A stretch of 64,000 nucleotides of DNA from Sipunculus nudus. Taxonomy: Eukaryota > Annelida > Sipuncula > Golfingiida > Sipunculidae. The notes below the pieces were generated by a model. It saw only the letters and a list, made by a program, of their open reading frames with translations. It did not search any database and had not been told where the DNA came from. The position numbers and the translations under genes are program-made. Shown one piece after another: positions 38,456 to 51,200 of the stretch. The DNA is taken from NCBI GenBank assembly GCA_026874595.1, contig CM049317.1, positions 67,792,118 to 67,856,117 on the forward strand. Direction: 5' to 3'. Position 1 is the first letter of the stretch. Each line of letters opens with the position of its first letter.

Positions 38456-41120
38456 TGAAATAGACAATAAAGGAATCACATGTTGTCCCTAATTTACGAT
38501 GTAACGCTAATATTTAAACAAGATAATCTATAACCATATACAATAATTTAGCAAATCAATCATCTGGTCATACTCTCTGCTCAAATATATCCAAGTCATA
38601 ACTAAGTCACCATCTTCTGGTGACATCACACAAACCTTTAAAAGAAAATACAAAGTATTTTTTTGATACGCAGTATCGATCCCTTACATGCTAGGTTAAG
38701 ACATTATACATTACTGATTCACTAAAGTTATGTGATGACATTATACAATACTGAACCATTACAAGTTATGCGAAAACATTATTCAATACCGATATATTAT
38801 AAGATATGTGTAAACATTATAAAGTCATATCTGTGTACATAATATATCTAAACAAAATGTCTACAACATCCAATTCAGTTAAAAGTTCAGGTAATCTGCT
38901 TAGGAAGTCTAGCCCATGGGTTACCCTGCCAGAAACAGCCTGTATCTCGAATCTAAACTCCTGCAGCACTTAAGTCCTCCTCATCACACTCTTGTTACGC
39001 ACTTGACTACTTGAGAATTTGTTGTAAGTTCGAATAGTGAACGGTCTTCAAGACAGGTATATCTCAAATTTCTGTACTACCAAAACCATTGTAAAACTCT
39101 CTCAATGGTTGAGTAATTTCTCTCTCATGCCAGTAATTTTCTGATTTGATAAGCTATAATTCCATTGCGTTTCTGCATTAGGATTCTTCCGATTCCGACA
39201 TCCGATGCGTCGCAATTTAGGTAGAACCGTTTACTGAAATCTGGCAGTTTCAGAATGTACGGATTAGCCAACTTTAAGCAATTGTATACATTCTCATCTA
39301 CTTCTTTCAAGTCAACCTTTTAAGGCTGGCCTCCCCGCGCAATTCTGTTAGCGGAACCGCTATCTTAGCATAGTTTAGCATGAACTTCCGGACACAACCG
39401 GTAAAACCTAGAAGGCTCGCAAGGCTTTCTTGGTTCTCGGTCTTTCTGCGCTCTGCATTTTCTTTTCAAAGCGACGGATTTGTAGCCAAGTATCCGGTGC
39501 CTACAAGGTGGCCCAAAAATACCAGGTTGTGATAACCTACGAAGGTTTTCTCTTGTTTAGCCTCAAGGTTGGCACGCTCTAGCCTAGCTAGCACTTCACT
39601 GAGTGTCCTCACGTAATCGTTCCACGACTCTGCGTATAGCCATTCGTCGTTATAACAGATCACGTTGGGCATGTCGTTGAACAACTTCCGCATCATGCGG
39701 GTAAATACTGCCCATGCCGTTACTAATCCGAAAGGTATTACCCTGAATTGGTAATGTCCGTCAGGTGTTACGAATGTCGTTTTGTCTCTAGTTCCTCCGA
39801 CATCGCAATCTGCCAGAAGCCTTTCGTGGTATCCATCTTCGTAAAATACCAACTTTTGGCGACTTCCGTGAACTGGGTTTCTGGCTTCAGCACCTGTTCT
39901 GGATCGAATACGACCGACTGGTTCAACTTACAGTATTCGATCACGAATCTAATCTTTCCGTCTGGTGTATGCAGCATAATACAAGGTGACGAAAAACTCG
40001 ACTCCGACTTTGGAATTATTCCGTAATTCTAACATATCTTTGATTTTCGATCGTATGGTATCTCTCAACTCAAACGGAACACGATACGGTTTACACTTCA
40101 TGAGTGTATCAGACGTGCATCTTATGTTTTATTCTATGACATCGGTGATTTTTGGGACATCTGTGAATACTTCCCCATACTTGTTCAACAAATCGTGTAT
40201 CTCACGCCGCTGTCGCTTGATTAGCTCGGCATTAACCTGTACGTCACGTTTATAATGGCTACGCACCGTTGATGGTACTGTCACATGGGAGGTTACGTCT
40301 ACTTCCTCAAGGTTTAGTTATCCGACTTAGGGATATTAGGTTTCACAATGCGGAATTTCAAGTTCCCGTACGGATTCGTTTGTATTGAAGGTGACCTTCG
40401 CTAAGACATGCTAAGGATCAGCTCTTGTCGAACAAATGGGGCACGACCTGCATAACTCTGCAATGTCGCCGTACATCCCCTTTCTGTCGAACTTGGAACT
40501 TGCACTTTGATGTGTTAGATCTATGTAATGATTGCTCGCCATATACGCCTATCTTGGCCTATTCTCATAACATCAGTCCGTAACGACTGGGGAATCACGA
40601 ACCCTGATCCATCCAGATCATCACGTTTACGGACTAGGAAACCTTCCTTAACTAAGAAAGTGCCATCACTTCCGCTTGCCGACAAGGCATGCTTCCAATA
40701 CGAAGCTAACAACTGATCTTCTTCCTGTGCCTTCAAAAAACCGGCCGCGAGTCTGCGCCTTCCGTATAAGTGCAGCGGCACGCGTCTCTACTGCGGACGT
40801 AACTTCCGGTTGTGACTCGACGTTGTCACACATTACATTACACACACACATAGTAGTTTTGACACAGCGCTATATGCTCAAAACATTGTGGAAACGCGTC
40901 TAGTTTAGCGTGCCGCTCGTCAGAGTTTCGGGACCGATTCCTTATTACTCATCTGTTTATTATCGCCCTCATCGCTCGCACTGGATGCTGAACTAAATTT
41001 ATGCATTCTACTTCGTGTGCCCTCTTGGTTCACCTTCTGCTCTCACACTCTGATATTTCGCGATCCCATTCTAACTCAAATCACCACAAACCTAGGTAAT
41101 TAGACTAAACTAAAGACCTC
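38456..41120 (-). mobile_element. Degraded Gypsy LTR retrotransposon with integrase Zn finger upstream of RT
   Basis: Minus strand, in transcription order: a TRAAA-containing linker (about 40790), an integrase N-terminal H2C2-like region (40781-40430: GFLVRKRDD, FVIPQSLRTDVM, GMYGDIAELCRSCPIC), then the RT leader YGEVFTDVP (about 40170), RT (about 40086-39466: PDGKIRFVIEYCKLN, F.VIPFGL, VICYNDEWL, FLGHLV) and RNase H (39310 to about 38885: NCDASDVGIG, HEREIT, FRFEIQ, LDFLSRLPEL). No integrase follows RNase H. Frameshifts and stops are frequent, the first zinc-finger His is Gln, and the integrase catalytic core is missing. The domain order resembles Gmr1-like Gypsy elements. LTRs not identified. 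Confidence 0.75.
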
Positions 41121-41124
41121 TTAT

Positions 41125-41168
<44 letters not shown>
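41125..41168. repeat. (TA)n microsatellite
   Basis: TA tract at the right edge of the Gypsy region. Confidence 0.95.
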
Positions 41169-41172
<4 letters not shown>

Positions 41173-43009
41173 ATATTAAAGTATAACAGTGGTTTACCAT
41201 TGTCACTGAGTGACTATCCAGCATTAAACAGAAATGCTTACATTAAAATATTAATCTGCCCTAACTCTACGTGAAGTGTGTATGAATAAGGAGGTCAAGC
41301 ACTGCCTTTCAGATTCAAATATTACAAAACATTTAACAATTCCAGGAAGTTATATCAATAATCAGTAAGAAAGTTTTAACAAATACTCAGGAAAAAAAAT
41401 TTCCATTCAGGATGTAAGCTCTCCTACGGCTTAGAAACCAGGTTATATCTGCTATGACTGAAAGTTCTATCACGTAGAGATCGACATCTCTTGAAAAGAT
41501 GTATGGATGATTGGAAAATGCATAAAGGTCAGTGGGAGTAAATGTTCATGAATTGTTTAAAGAAATATAGGTTTACCAATGCATGGTTGACTCTAATGGG
41601 GAAAACCGAAACATTTTCCGACCAAATGTGTAAACCGGACCCTCTCCCTTCCAAAACTGAGGCCTTTTTAAGGCCTATTTTTAATGCAGAAAATATATAA
41701 AATACGACACACAATCTTACTTTGCGACTATAGCACTTTTTATGTGCCCGGTACCTCACTAATTATATAACATATCAGAATGAACTTCTGGGCAGCGACA
41801 AAATTCATCAGTTGACACATTTCTTTTATTTTGAGCACTCAAGTTTAGGGCTCTTCTGTATTTATAACAAATGAATGAAGATTATTTGTGAGGGGAAAAA
41901 AACTACAAAAACTTACACAACTGAATAATATTAGGAATTGTATGTGGACGAAAAGCCCTTGATTTTATTTATTTATTTCCATTATTTAGTTTTAAGTGTA
42001 ATTACTTTTACTCTATTTGTATATTTCCTCATGTTATACCAGTGATTAAAGACGGAAACCGGAAGTCATCCATCCGGGAACTGTGCATCAGTCACCAAGG
42101 ACAAGATTTAGGACGTAAACTGCCTGCTAGAGATACTTGGTTTCATCTGTTTTAATTACGGCATGTGGAAGCACACCTACGTTACTGAGGTGTGCATCAA
42201 CCTCCCTTTGAGTACGATATGTTGAAGCGCCATTTTCCTTTTGAGTTGTGCATCGATATCTGAGGATCGGATACTATGAATGCTTTGTGTATCTCCTCTA
42301 AATAATAACTTAAAAATCCGTTTCTTTTGACGATTGTCAAATCAGGACCAATCAATCTCTTATATGCGGGTATTTTGGTATGTAATGTGAAACAGTTCCT
42401 ATTAGCCCCACTAAGTAGCAAGTTTCAATCCATTTCTGGGACCAGGGTAATGTTTTATTCTATTAAACACTTTTAAGATTAGTGAAGATATATCACGTTG
42501 CTAAATAACTTAACAAATAAAATATTTCAAGAATGTAAATTGTGTCCTCCCTGGAATGGCAAGTTTCTGGAGCACGGTTGTATCCCGATACAATACGGAT
42601 TTTTATCTAGTTTAATGCTCGTGCGGAGTGTAAGAAAATGGACTCCGACCTCTGGTCTGCTGAAGAGGACTGGAAGGAACAGTTTGAATCTTTTTCCTAT
42701 TTGAACGCAATATAAAACACAGCCGGCGTTTTGGATTGGATGGAGAAAATAAAAGAGGTATTGTTTTATTTAACACAATCAAGAACCTTTCTCATAAATA
42801 TTAACGTAATAGATTCGATCCAAATGTTATCTGCGCTAGAGTCAGGTATTAAAAAAACACGGCCACCATAAAGAGAAAACTATAATTTACTGACACTATT
42901 AATGGAAAAAAGCACGAAGAAAGAAGTGAAAAACTGAATCGAAATAAACTGCAATTCTACCAGCAATGTTATTTGCACTGATGCTATAATGATATATAAG
43001 TGTATGTAT

Positions 43010-45650
43010 TGTAAAACCTGTATGCTTTTCCTATTTTTCAAAGGACATTCATAGATTCTAAGTGCAATATGTTTTAATTCATTAAGGTATATGTATAGAT
43101 AATAAATATATATATATATATATATATACGTTTTCCAATATTCCTATTAATTGTAGTATATGTTATCATGAAATTGCCTGAAAGGGTGCTACATCTAAAC
43201 TCTAACGTGTGCTCCATTAGCGTTTTTCTTTGTTCTTGCTTTTTCACGTTTTTAGGTCCCACCTTATCGTGAGGATAATGTTCTTGACAATGTCTACATT
43301 TAGGAATTAAAATTCACAAGAAATCGTTCTATACTTATTACTATTTGTCTAAGGTCAAAATAAATCAGTTACACGCAAAGGTTATTAATTATTGAATTCC
43401 AGGATAAGATAAGAAAAATAATGTTTTATGTTTGACTGAAATCATTACTTTGCATTATCAGAAAGCGTGGACCTTGCTGACATCAATATTTTCAGTGATT
43501 CTTAAAAAGTGATGGGTCACATGAACATGAAGTCATTTCTGAAGTATTACATGTTTCCCGTCTATTAAAACACAAGCTATCTCGGAATTAATAATGATCC
43601 GTGAAGGGCCTAACCCAAGTGAAAAGACATCTTATAGTTCCGATACAATACATACATCATGGAGTAGTAATACTCTTTCCCCGAATAATTCGATATCGAT
43701 CACCTTGAATTGAGGCAAATTATTGAACATGTCCAAAATCATCATAAGGTTACGAGCATATGTTCGATAAACTGGTTCTAGTAAAAATAACATACTAAGA
43801 CAATCCTTCATATATCAGGGTATTATATGTCAGATACCATTTTGTGGCCTGTAAAAATTATTGACACAAGAGCTTGCCTTTACTACCTTGCATGCTGATA
43901 TTCATAACTATGCAGACAATCTAAACAGGATACGATATTAATAAGAGGGTCATAAATAAGTGTATCATTGTGTTTTATCTAATTATTGTCATATTAAAAT
44001 AAAAATATATATATTTTTTTTCAGGAAATGAGATGAAGTTACACAATTAACAATAACTGTGGTATTATTTGAACATATTCTATTTCATATTCTTTATTCA
44101 TTATTTCTGTTAGGTTTGCTCGATGCAATGCAACTGCATACAATTAGTTTATGCCTGGATAAATATACACAAATTTTTATGAGTAATTGGCCCGTGATCT
44201 GTTGTTAAATGTTTCTAATTCTAAATCTAATTATAATTCTTGTTTGATTTTTTCATTAATTTTCATACCTTTGATCTGTATCAAACATAATATAAAACAT
44301 ATTTTCAAACGTTAATCTGTGTATTTAATGACAGGAATTATGAACTTTAAGGAATTGGTCATCACATGGCGAATCCCAGCAAAGGGTCCTGACATTGTGG
44401 AATTTGATAAGAATTGACCGCGGAACCAAATAAGTAAGTCTTATTCTACCTACCTGGTCGTTTCACTGTAGTTCATATTCCCTGATAAACATTGACCTGT
44501 GATTGCCTTTAAACAAGGGCCAATAACACACTATATTCGATGTTTTTTGAAAATCATAAAAACATGATTCAAAATGTGACTACATATACAAAACCGTAAC
44601 CGTTATTGCTTAGCCTCTCCTGTTAAATGATATGGTAAAATTAGGAAGTAAATAAATTTACTCAAACACATTTATTCTGAAATAACCTGGTTTACATTTC
44701 CACATGTATTGAAACATAAAAACGTCGTAATCAAACAGTAACGATGTACGAGGGAAGAGTTGAGGTTTCATTATAATATATGCTTATTTATCACATAATA
44801 ACCACATGATCAAGCCGGTCACATAAATATCTAACGGTTACTTTTAATATCAATATAAATTATTACATTAGTTTGCCATTTAGTTGACGTCAAAGAAGAC
44901 CGTAAGGTTTCCTGTGCAACTGCAACAGAGTGTATATTATGTGGCTCTAGCCGTGTATATTGACGAGTAAGAATTGATATATCCTAAATTTTCTTTTAAA
45001 ATGTAGGTGTATTTTCATACTCCTACATGGATCAAAAAACAAATAACAAATAAGATTACATCCTCGTTACAGACATAAAATTTAATCAATCAACCTTCCC
45101 GTATGTTCTTTCTTTCGTGCCTCAAATCAAACTCTCACAACCAAAAGGTTATGTAAATAAAACCAATTTTAGTCCTGTTAATGGCGGTAAAAGTGGATAA
45201 TAAATGAGTATGATGTGTATATTTCTAAGCATTGACAACAACCTTTATATCATTAACGTTATAGCTTGAATAAACATTTAAACATAATGGAAATAGACAT
45301 AGTCTGAACAACAAACGATATTAACTTTTGGTTAAACAGTTATGCACAGCTCTTACATGTAAATATTACACTTTGTATTGAACTGTTCCCAGTACGATTA
45401 GTTTGCTACAAAACGACGTGTACAACATTGGAAAACTTTTTTACGGAAATAGATTACTGACAGCTTGTTAATTTGGGTATTACTAAAATGAATGTGAACC
45501 AAAAGTACACAATCTTTAGATTCATGTTTTCTTAAGCTGATAACCACCGTCAACTGCTTCATTTTCTTTATGTAAAAATGTCTATAGAGAAAATAAAAGT
45601 AAAAGTACTTAATTGTACTAAGAACACTAAATATAGGATATGTAATAAAC
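43010..45650. other. AT-rich spacer with possible promoter and leader relic
   Basis: At 44583-44606 ACCGTAACCGTTATTGC matches the box upstream of the receptor copies. At about 45238-45290 an AACCTTTAT...ACGTTAT stretch matches the region just before the copy A ATG, but no leader is open. Otherwise nothing recognised; a small TA tract at 43107-43128. Confidence 0.4.
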
Positions 45651-45655
45651 ATACC

Positions 45656-45970
45656 TTCATACCTTTATTACTTCGTGATGTTAGGCATCTTATCCATAAG
45701 TCTCCTTTGGTTCCCCACCACTTCTAACCATGCAAAGATATAGCCATGACAGTTTACTGAAGCTGGTGCAACTTGGAATTACACAAAAAAAACACATTGC
45801 ACTATTTTCTAACGGACCAGTAAAAAGTTACTGCGACATTTCAAATTTATTCCTTTTTTAATTATTTCGATGAAATATTCATAATGCATTACTTAGCCCC
45901 TTTCCTTTAGGATGAAGATTCCTGAGGCTATAAAACAATTATATTCGTTCACTTAGAGAATTCGGTAAAT
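45656..45970. repeat. Left end of the D/E segmental duplication (E side)
   Basis: Counterpart of 26100-26430. Similarity between the segments then continues, apart from insertions, to the gene body. Confidence 0.7.
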
Positions 45971-46198
45971 ACGAAAAAACAATAGAGGGATAACATTACA
46001 TTATCAAGCAAGTAAAAGTTAATTACATTGGGCTGTTCTGATACTTCATCATGTACTGAATACTTTTAAATTAACTTGAAATTTAACTCAAACCGCCGCT
46101 AATCAGAATAATATCTATAAACAAGCAACGTAGGTTAAATCATCTATTTCTTTCTTAAAACATGTCAAAGTTTCATGATTTATTGACACAGCAATATA

Positions 46199-47631
46199 CA
46201 GTGGAACCTCTCCTAGTGGGCACCTCTAAAAAGTGGGCACTTTTGGACAGTCCCTTTTTTTTCTTCTCTTTATTATGTTTAGCTAATGTGGGCACCTCCA
46301 TATTCTGTAAAGTGGGCAGTTTTCGAGAGCTAATGTCGGCACTTCACAGACTTTCAAGGTTGAACTATCTAATTATATCAACTTTGTAAGCCTTCTTTAT
46401 AGTGCTTTTAAAGTTATTTAGATAAAATTAATTCTGAATTATTTATTAATAATAATCATATATTTAATAATAACAATACAAAACGGACCAAAATTAGAGA
46501 TGTACAAGTGAACATTGCATAATAATGATCATAATCTACTTGACTCAAGACTTAGCCTGGAATGCATGCATACTAATTAGATTAATATGCCTGCATAGGC
46601 TCAGGTTAGATACCACCCCAGACTAGATGTTCTGTGCTTATTAATTAATATTTGTTTGTTTGGCTACCAAGAATGGAAGGAAGCCCTGCTCATTCACCCA
46701 GTTAATACTCTGTGATTGGGTGACACAGCTAAATGCCCCTCTGGCCCATCACAGGTAGTGAGAATACACGTCCACTAGACCGGGACAGTGTTTATTTAAC
46801 AGTTGTAATATAACGATTCATACTGTTAAAATGGTGTTCAACCTGGACTCTCTAATAGCAAATGCAATGCTACAACATGCACTTTGCTCCTAACAGTCTA
46901 AAATCACAGACATTTTCACCAAGAAATAAGAATTGTGACAATTTAAAACATTTATTCAAGGTGTATCACACACTTCAAATGTTTCATGGACTACCAGTGA
47001 CTGAAATAATGTTTTTGTTTTACTTCCTTGTCACCTTGATAAAGAATGTTTTCTTAAGATGATTATTGATAGTATTTAGATTAGTGACTTACTGCTTTTG
47101 CTTTTTTATTCGTGTATTCTTTTATCAGAAAATGACTAAATTTAAAAAAAAATATATTATTAAGAATTATTAGTTGCCATGCTTATGCTAAATACCACAT
47201 GCTGCTTTGCCATTTTGTACTTATAAATATGAAAAAATTCATTGATATATAAACATATCTACATACACATATTATATACATATATATAAATATATTTGAG
47301 TTCCGCTATCTGATAGACCACCTGCACATAGCTTCTTTTTATTGTGCTTATTTTTGTACATACTTTTATGTAATAAACACATATTTTCTAAAAAAAATGT
47401 CTTGGTATTTAAAAATAAAATGTCACTGAAAAACTTATCATTAAATAAAAAAAAAGATTATACATGAAATAAGTTAATTTAGTATTCTCAGATCATGAGT
47501 AATTATAGCAATATATCATCCTAGGGGGCAGCACTCTATGTGCCGGCCATAATCCCCATATAGTGGGCACCTCTATAAAGGGGGCAGTTTGGTCCAGTCC
47601 CAAGGGTGGCCACATTATAGAGGTTTGACTG
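46199..47631. mobile_element. Non-autonomous pogo/Tc1-like DNA element, 1433 bp
   Basis: Starts CAGTGGAACCTCT and ends AGAGGTTTGACTG (inverse CAGTCAAACCTCT), flanked by TA on both sides. GTGGGCACCTCTA-type subterminal motifs occur near both ends. The paralogous copy D segment has an uninterrupted site at about 28288-28294 (ACACAGAAATATAAC), so this is a direct before-and-after comparison. No transposase frame is visible. Confidence 0.8.
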
Positions 47632-47969
47632 TAGTTCAATCCTCCTGTTAATATCATGGACATTCAACAGCGGCTTTAGTCTTTTATCTCAATATCTACC
47701 CTTGTTAACGTTTCGATGACACAGGATAAATTCTTTTAACTGTAATGTCAATGAATTGATTGATCTCAAAGGTTATATGACGAGACAGATACCTGAATCA
47801 AAGGACCCTCTAAAAATCAATCCTCACCACAGGGATTTTGACTATATATCAAATTAAAAACAAAGCAATGGCAAATGGGATAATTAGTCCCACTAGCACA
47901 ATGTAGCAACACGGAGAATAATGATTTATATTACATGTTTGAGTTCGCTAGTCGAACATACAATGGTTT

Positions 47970-48003
47970 GTAAATAAACTTGGTAAAACCATAACCATTA
48001 AAT
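47970..48003 (+). promoter_or_regulatory. Conserved upstream box of copy E
   Basis: An AAACCATAACCATTA-type box lies about 220 bp upstream of the copy E start. Similar boxes occur upstream of D (28645-28662), A (1427-1450) and B (about 12744-12764), and at 44583-44606. Position and conservation suggest a promoter element; no factor is assigned. Confidence 0.35.
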
Positions 48004-48214
48004 GCGTCGAAAACCAGGCTAATAATTTACAATGATGGCATTTATAAATTTTTAACTGCTAATTATCACATGTGAGAACAAATAAAATGCCACACATTGT
48101 GAGGTTATAAGTATATTTAATTGCACTTTCAATGCAATTTAGCCTTTTCAAAGTTTGACAGAGGTGCACTTCATCCATAGAATGGAAATGTGGTCGTCTT
48201 CTTTCACATTGGCA

Positions 48215-48266
48215 ATGCGTGCCTTCATGTTGATATTATCAACCGTACCCAGTATAAGGTGTAGAG
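48215..48266 (+). CDS. Copy E exon 1, signal peptide
   Basis: The ATG opens 17 codons (MRAFMLILSTVPSIRCR) plus one base, followed by the strong donor GTAAGT. Copy D carries a close match at 30577-30628 (MRSFMLILSTVSSIRCK). The start is chosen because it is the only ATG giving a hydrophobic leader in phase with exon 2. Confidence 0.75.
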
Positions 48267-51200
48267 GTAAGTAATCAAGACCCTTTTCAGCATTTCTTCT
48301 ACTCTCATTTTTTTTCTTCACATTATAAATGATCGTTATCTCCAACTTGCAGACGCTCATACAGACTCGAATAGAGGCTCTGGCAATGATAACCGGTCTG
48401 AAGACGTAGAAACTAAACATGACGTCACAACAAGAGAAAAGGTCACACAGATCCAATACAGCGCAATATTTGCGGATGTGCCATTGTCGTCTTCAAATCG
48501 ATCCAATTTCTATTCCTCAAGTATCTCTCCTGTGAGTTTGAAGTATCCCAGCAATGTAACCAACATAAGAAAGACATCCATGTCATTCCTTTATAATACT
48601 TCAGGTGAGATCATTAGTCATAGAATGTGTATGTATGCTTCTTCTTTCTTAACTTGATTACAATTGATTATCAATTAAGTTTTGATTCATATTTCGTTCT
48701 CCACAAGACGACATTGAAACACGCTGTGTATTATTTACTTTTAAAATGTTCACTTAATAACTTTCACACCAGTGAGACATAATTCTGGAAATTCTTCTTT
48801 TCATGTAGATTTTAGGGCCCCACGGTTATATTAACGATTGTTCCCTTCTTCTAACCACTGAATTCCATAATTATGGCTCATTTATCATGTGCCCTCTTTT
48901 TAGCTCAGCTTACCATAGGTTATTTGGGCTACAGCGATAATTTCCTCGTCCGTCCATTCGGCATGCTGGTCGGTCGTTAACAAGGCACAAATCGTTATTT
49001 CTAACTTAATATGAGGGTATGTCCTTGGCAAATATCCGTGCATGACAAATTTAGGTAACTGTGGCCTATAGTGTGCGAATTACACACTTATTTGTGTGTT
49101 TTATCACTGTTTATGTTCTTATTCTCTACACATATAACATTTTTAACGTGTAAAAAAATGAAGAAAATCGGCCCAGCCAGTCCTTCAGAACTCTTGCGGA
49201 CACAATTGCGATATTTTATCATTTTTGGCTGTGGATTTATAAAATTCATGCATATTTCTAAAATTCAGTAATGTTTTTTGACCATGTGCAAGAGTGGTTG
49301 TGCCATCTGCATTTTCTTTACTTTTGTGCATTTTTAATAATCTTTCTTTACACTTAGAAATTAATGTGGACATGTCATTGTCATAGTCCATCAAACAAAT
49401 TCTTAACATTTATTGCGCAGTTTGAAAGAACATGCATCATTTACACATATGCAACTATCACCTGGAAAACCTGAAGACAAAAATATGTTTATCGAGTTCA
49501 TCTAAGCAGCTTCGGACACATATGCAATATGGCATCTGACTTTGAATGAGAAATCCAAATAAATAATGTTTATCCGGTACGTTTGAAATTTGGTAAGCTT
49601 GAATTGCCTCGATAGTCCTGTGCATGACTGGTTGGGATATCTACATTTTCTTAACTTTGACATTTTTTACTAAAATGACAGAAAGCTAAACTGATAGAAT
49701 ATCTCAGTGTCAGAGATCTCCTACGCGTCATGACCCAAGGTTCACCTGCTGTTGTGTATAATCGTTCTTCTGAATATGTATTTCCCGTTCAGGGAAGTTT
49801 ATAACATATATGACTTGTATCCCACACATATCAAAGCTACCGAGTCCCACAAATGTATATTTTATTTTTCTACTTAGTTGACGAATTTCGCATTGTGATT
49901 GCACAAGGCAAGAATCAGGCTGAAGCCAGGGCCTTTTGTGAATCATTAGATATGAACCTGCTTGGCGCACTCAACAGAAGACAAGAAAACCAGGTTATGT
50001 CTGCCATGACCAAAAGTTCTATCACGGAGGGGTGGACTTCTCTTGAAAAGAAGATATATCCCGAATGGACCCCCGTAATTAGTATGAATGATTGGAAAGT
50101 ACATAAAGGTAAATATACGTTAACTAATGCAAAAGTTGAATTTACAAAGAAAGACATGCGTTAAATATATGACTCTGACGCGTAAACAGAAGGTGGTCCA
50201 AGGTGTCTGAACCCAATTTGATAAAAACTGCCAAATCATTTTGCGACCAATACAGGATATCGCTAACGAGCTTCTCATGTAGATGGAGGGAATAAACGAC
50301 TGGCTGGAGCAGCAGGATGCCTGTTTGTGCTGGCAAGCGTGATTCAGCAGGACACTCATTAGCACAGACGAAACTGACTGTCCCCACTTTGTTAGATCAT
50401 ATACGCTAGGAAACTCGTTTGCAAAACTTGACGTTTATCAATGATTGAAAGACCCTGTGTACATTTCTCTTATATCATCCTACAAGACAGTTGATTCAAG
50501 ATCAAAATCTAATGCAAACTCTGTCGAATGCAGCAATTTCTCCTGTCTTTCCATGTTACTGTAATCTATCTTGACATAGCATAAAAAATATAGTAATTAT
50601 TACGTATCAGGATGATACGCACACAGCTGTGTTGAATGAATGGGCTGGTCAGGTTGGACGCTAGGGGGCACCAGTTGTTTTCCTGCAGTTTTTCAAGCAG
50701 GCATTCGTTTACTACCTCAACACATGATAGTATCGGTATTAGCGATATCCATTATTGTGTAAACCGAACAACCTTCCTTCCAGAAATGAGGCCTTTTTTA
50801 AGTTTTATTCTCATCGCATTTGTGGCTCTCACCTCCTAGTTTCAGTTGTCTTAGAAAAGTAAGTATAGATATAAACTAAGATATGTTTACAGGTTTATTC
50901 TTCTTAGATAATGCAGCAAATATATAAAATACGGCTCACAATCTTACATTACGTCATTTTAGTACGTTTTACGTGACCGGTATCTTAATTATTACATATC
51001 GGGATGATCTTCTGGGGAGCGTGCAAAATTCACCAATAAACACATTTATGCATTTTGAGCACTCATTTTTACTGCTTTTATGCATTAATACAAACGAAAG
51101 AGGTTTATTTGTGGCCATGAATGTACTTCACAAAAACTTACATAACTATTAAATTAAATTATAAATTGTATGTGGACGGAAATCCTTCTATTGTATTATT

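Larger units (their letters stand above)
30577..43000 (+). pseudogene. Copy D receptor, shattered by insertions
   Basis: Exon 1 30577-30628 is intact. Exon 2 starts at 30703 with TAA in frame at 30861 and is cut at about 30935 by TA repeats and the Penelope cluster; intron 2 resumes at 37104. The Gypsy element interrupts that intron at about 37604. Exon 3 survives as about 41430-41527 (ACCAGGTTATATCTGC and AAAGTTCTATCACG, then a stop and a deletion). Exon 4 at about 42047-42155 has a one-base insertion and a stop. Exon 5 at about 42532-42770 is frameshifted and lacks a donor. Exon 6 is only a scrap at about 42957-42985. No later exons found. Confidence 0.8.

Noticed and set aside
50787-50839. 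MRPFLSFILIAFVALTS, a leader-like peptide inside copy E
   Set aside because: It lies in intron 3 and ends in TAG without a donor; the same intron sequence in copy D (about 41640) is not open. Chance hydrophobic frame.
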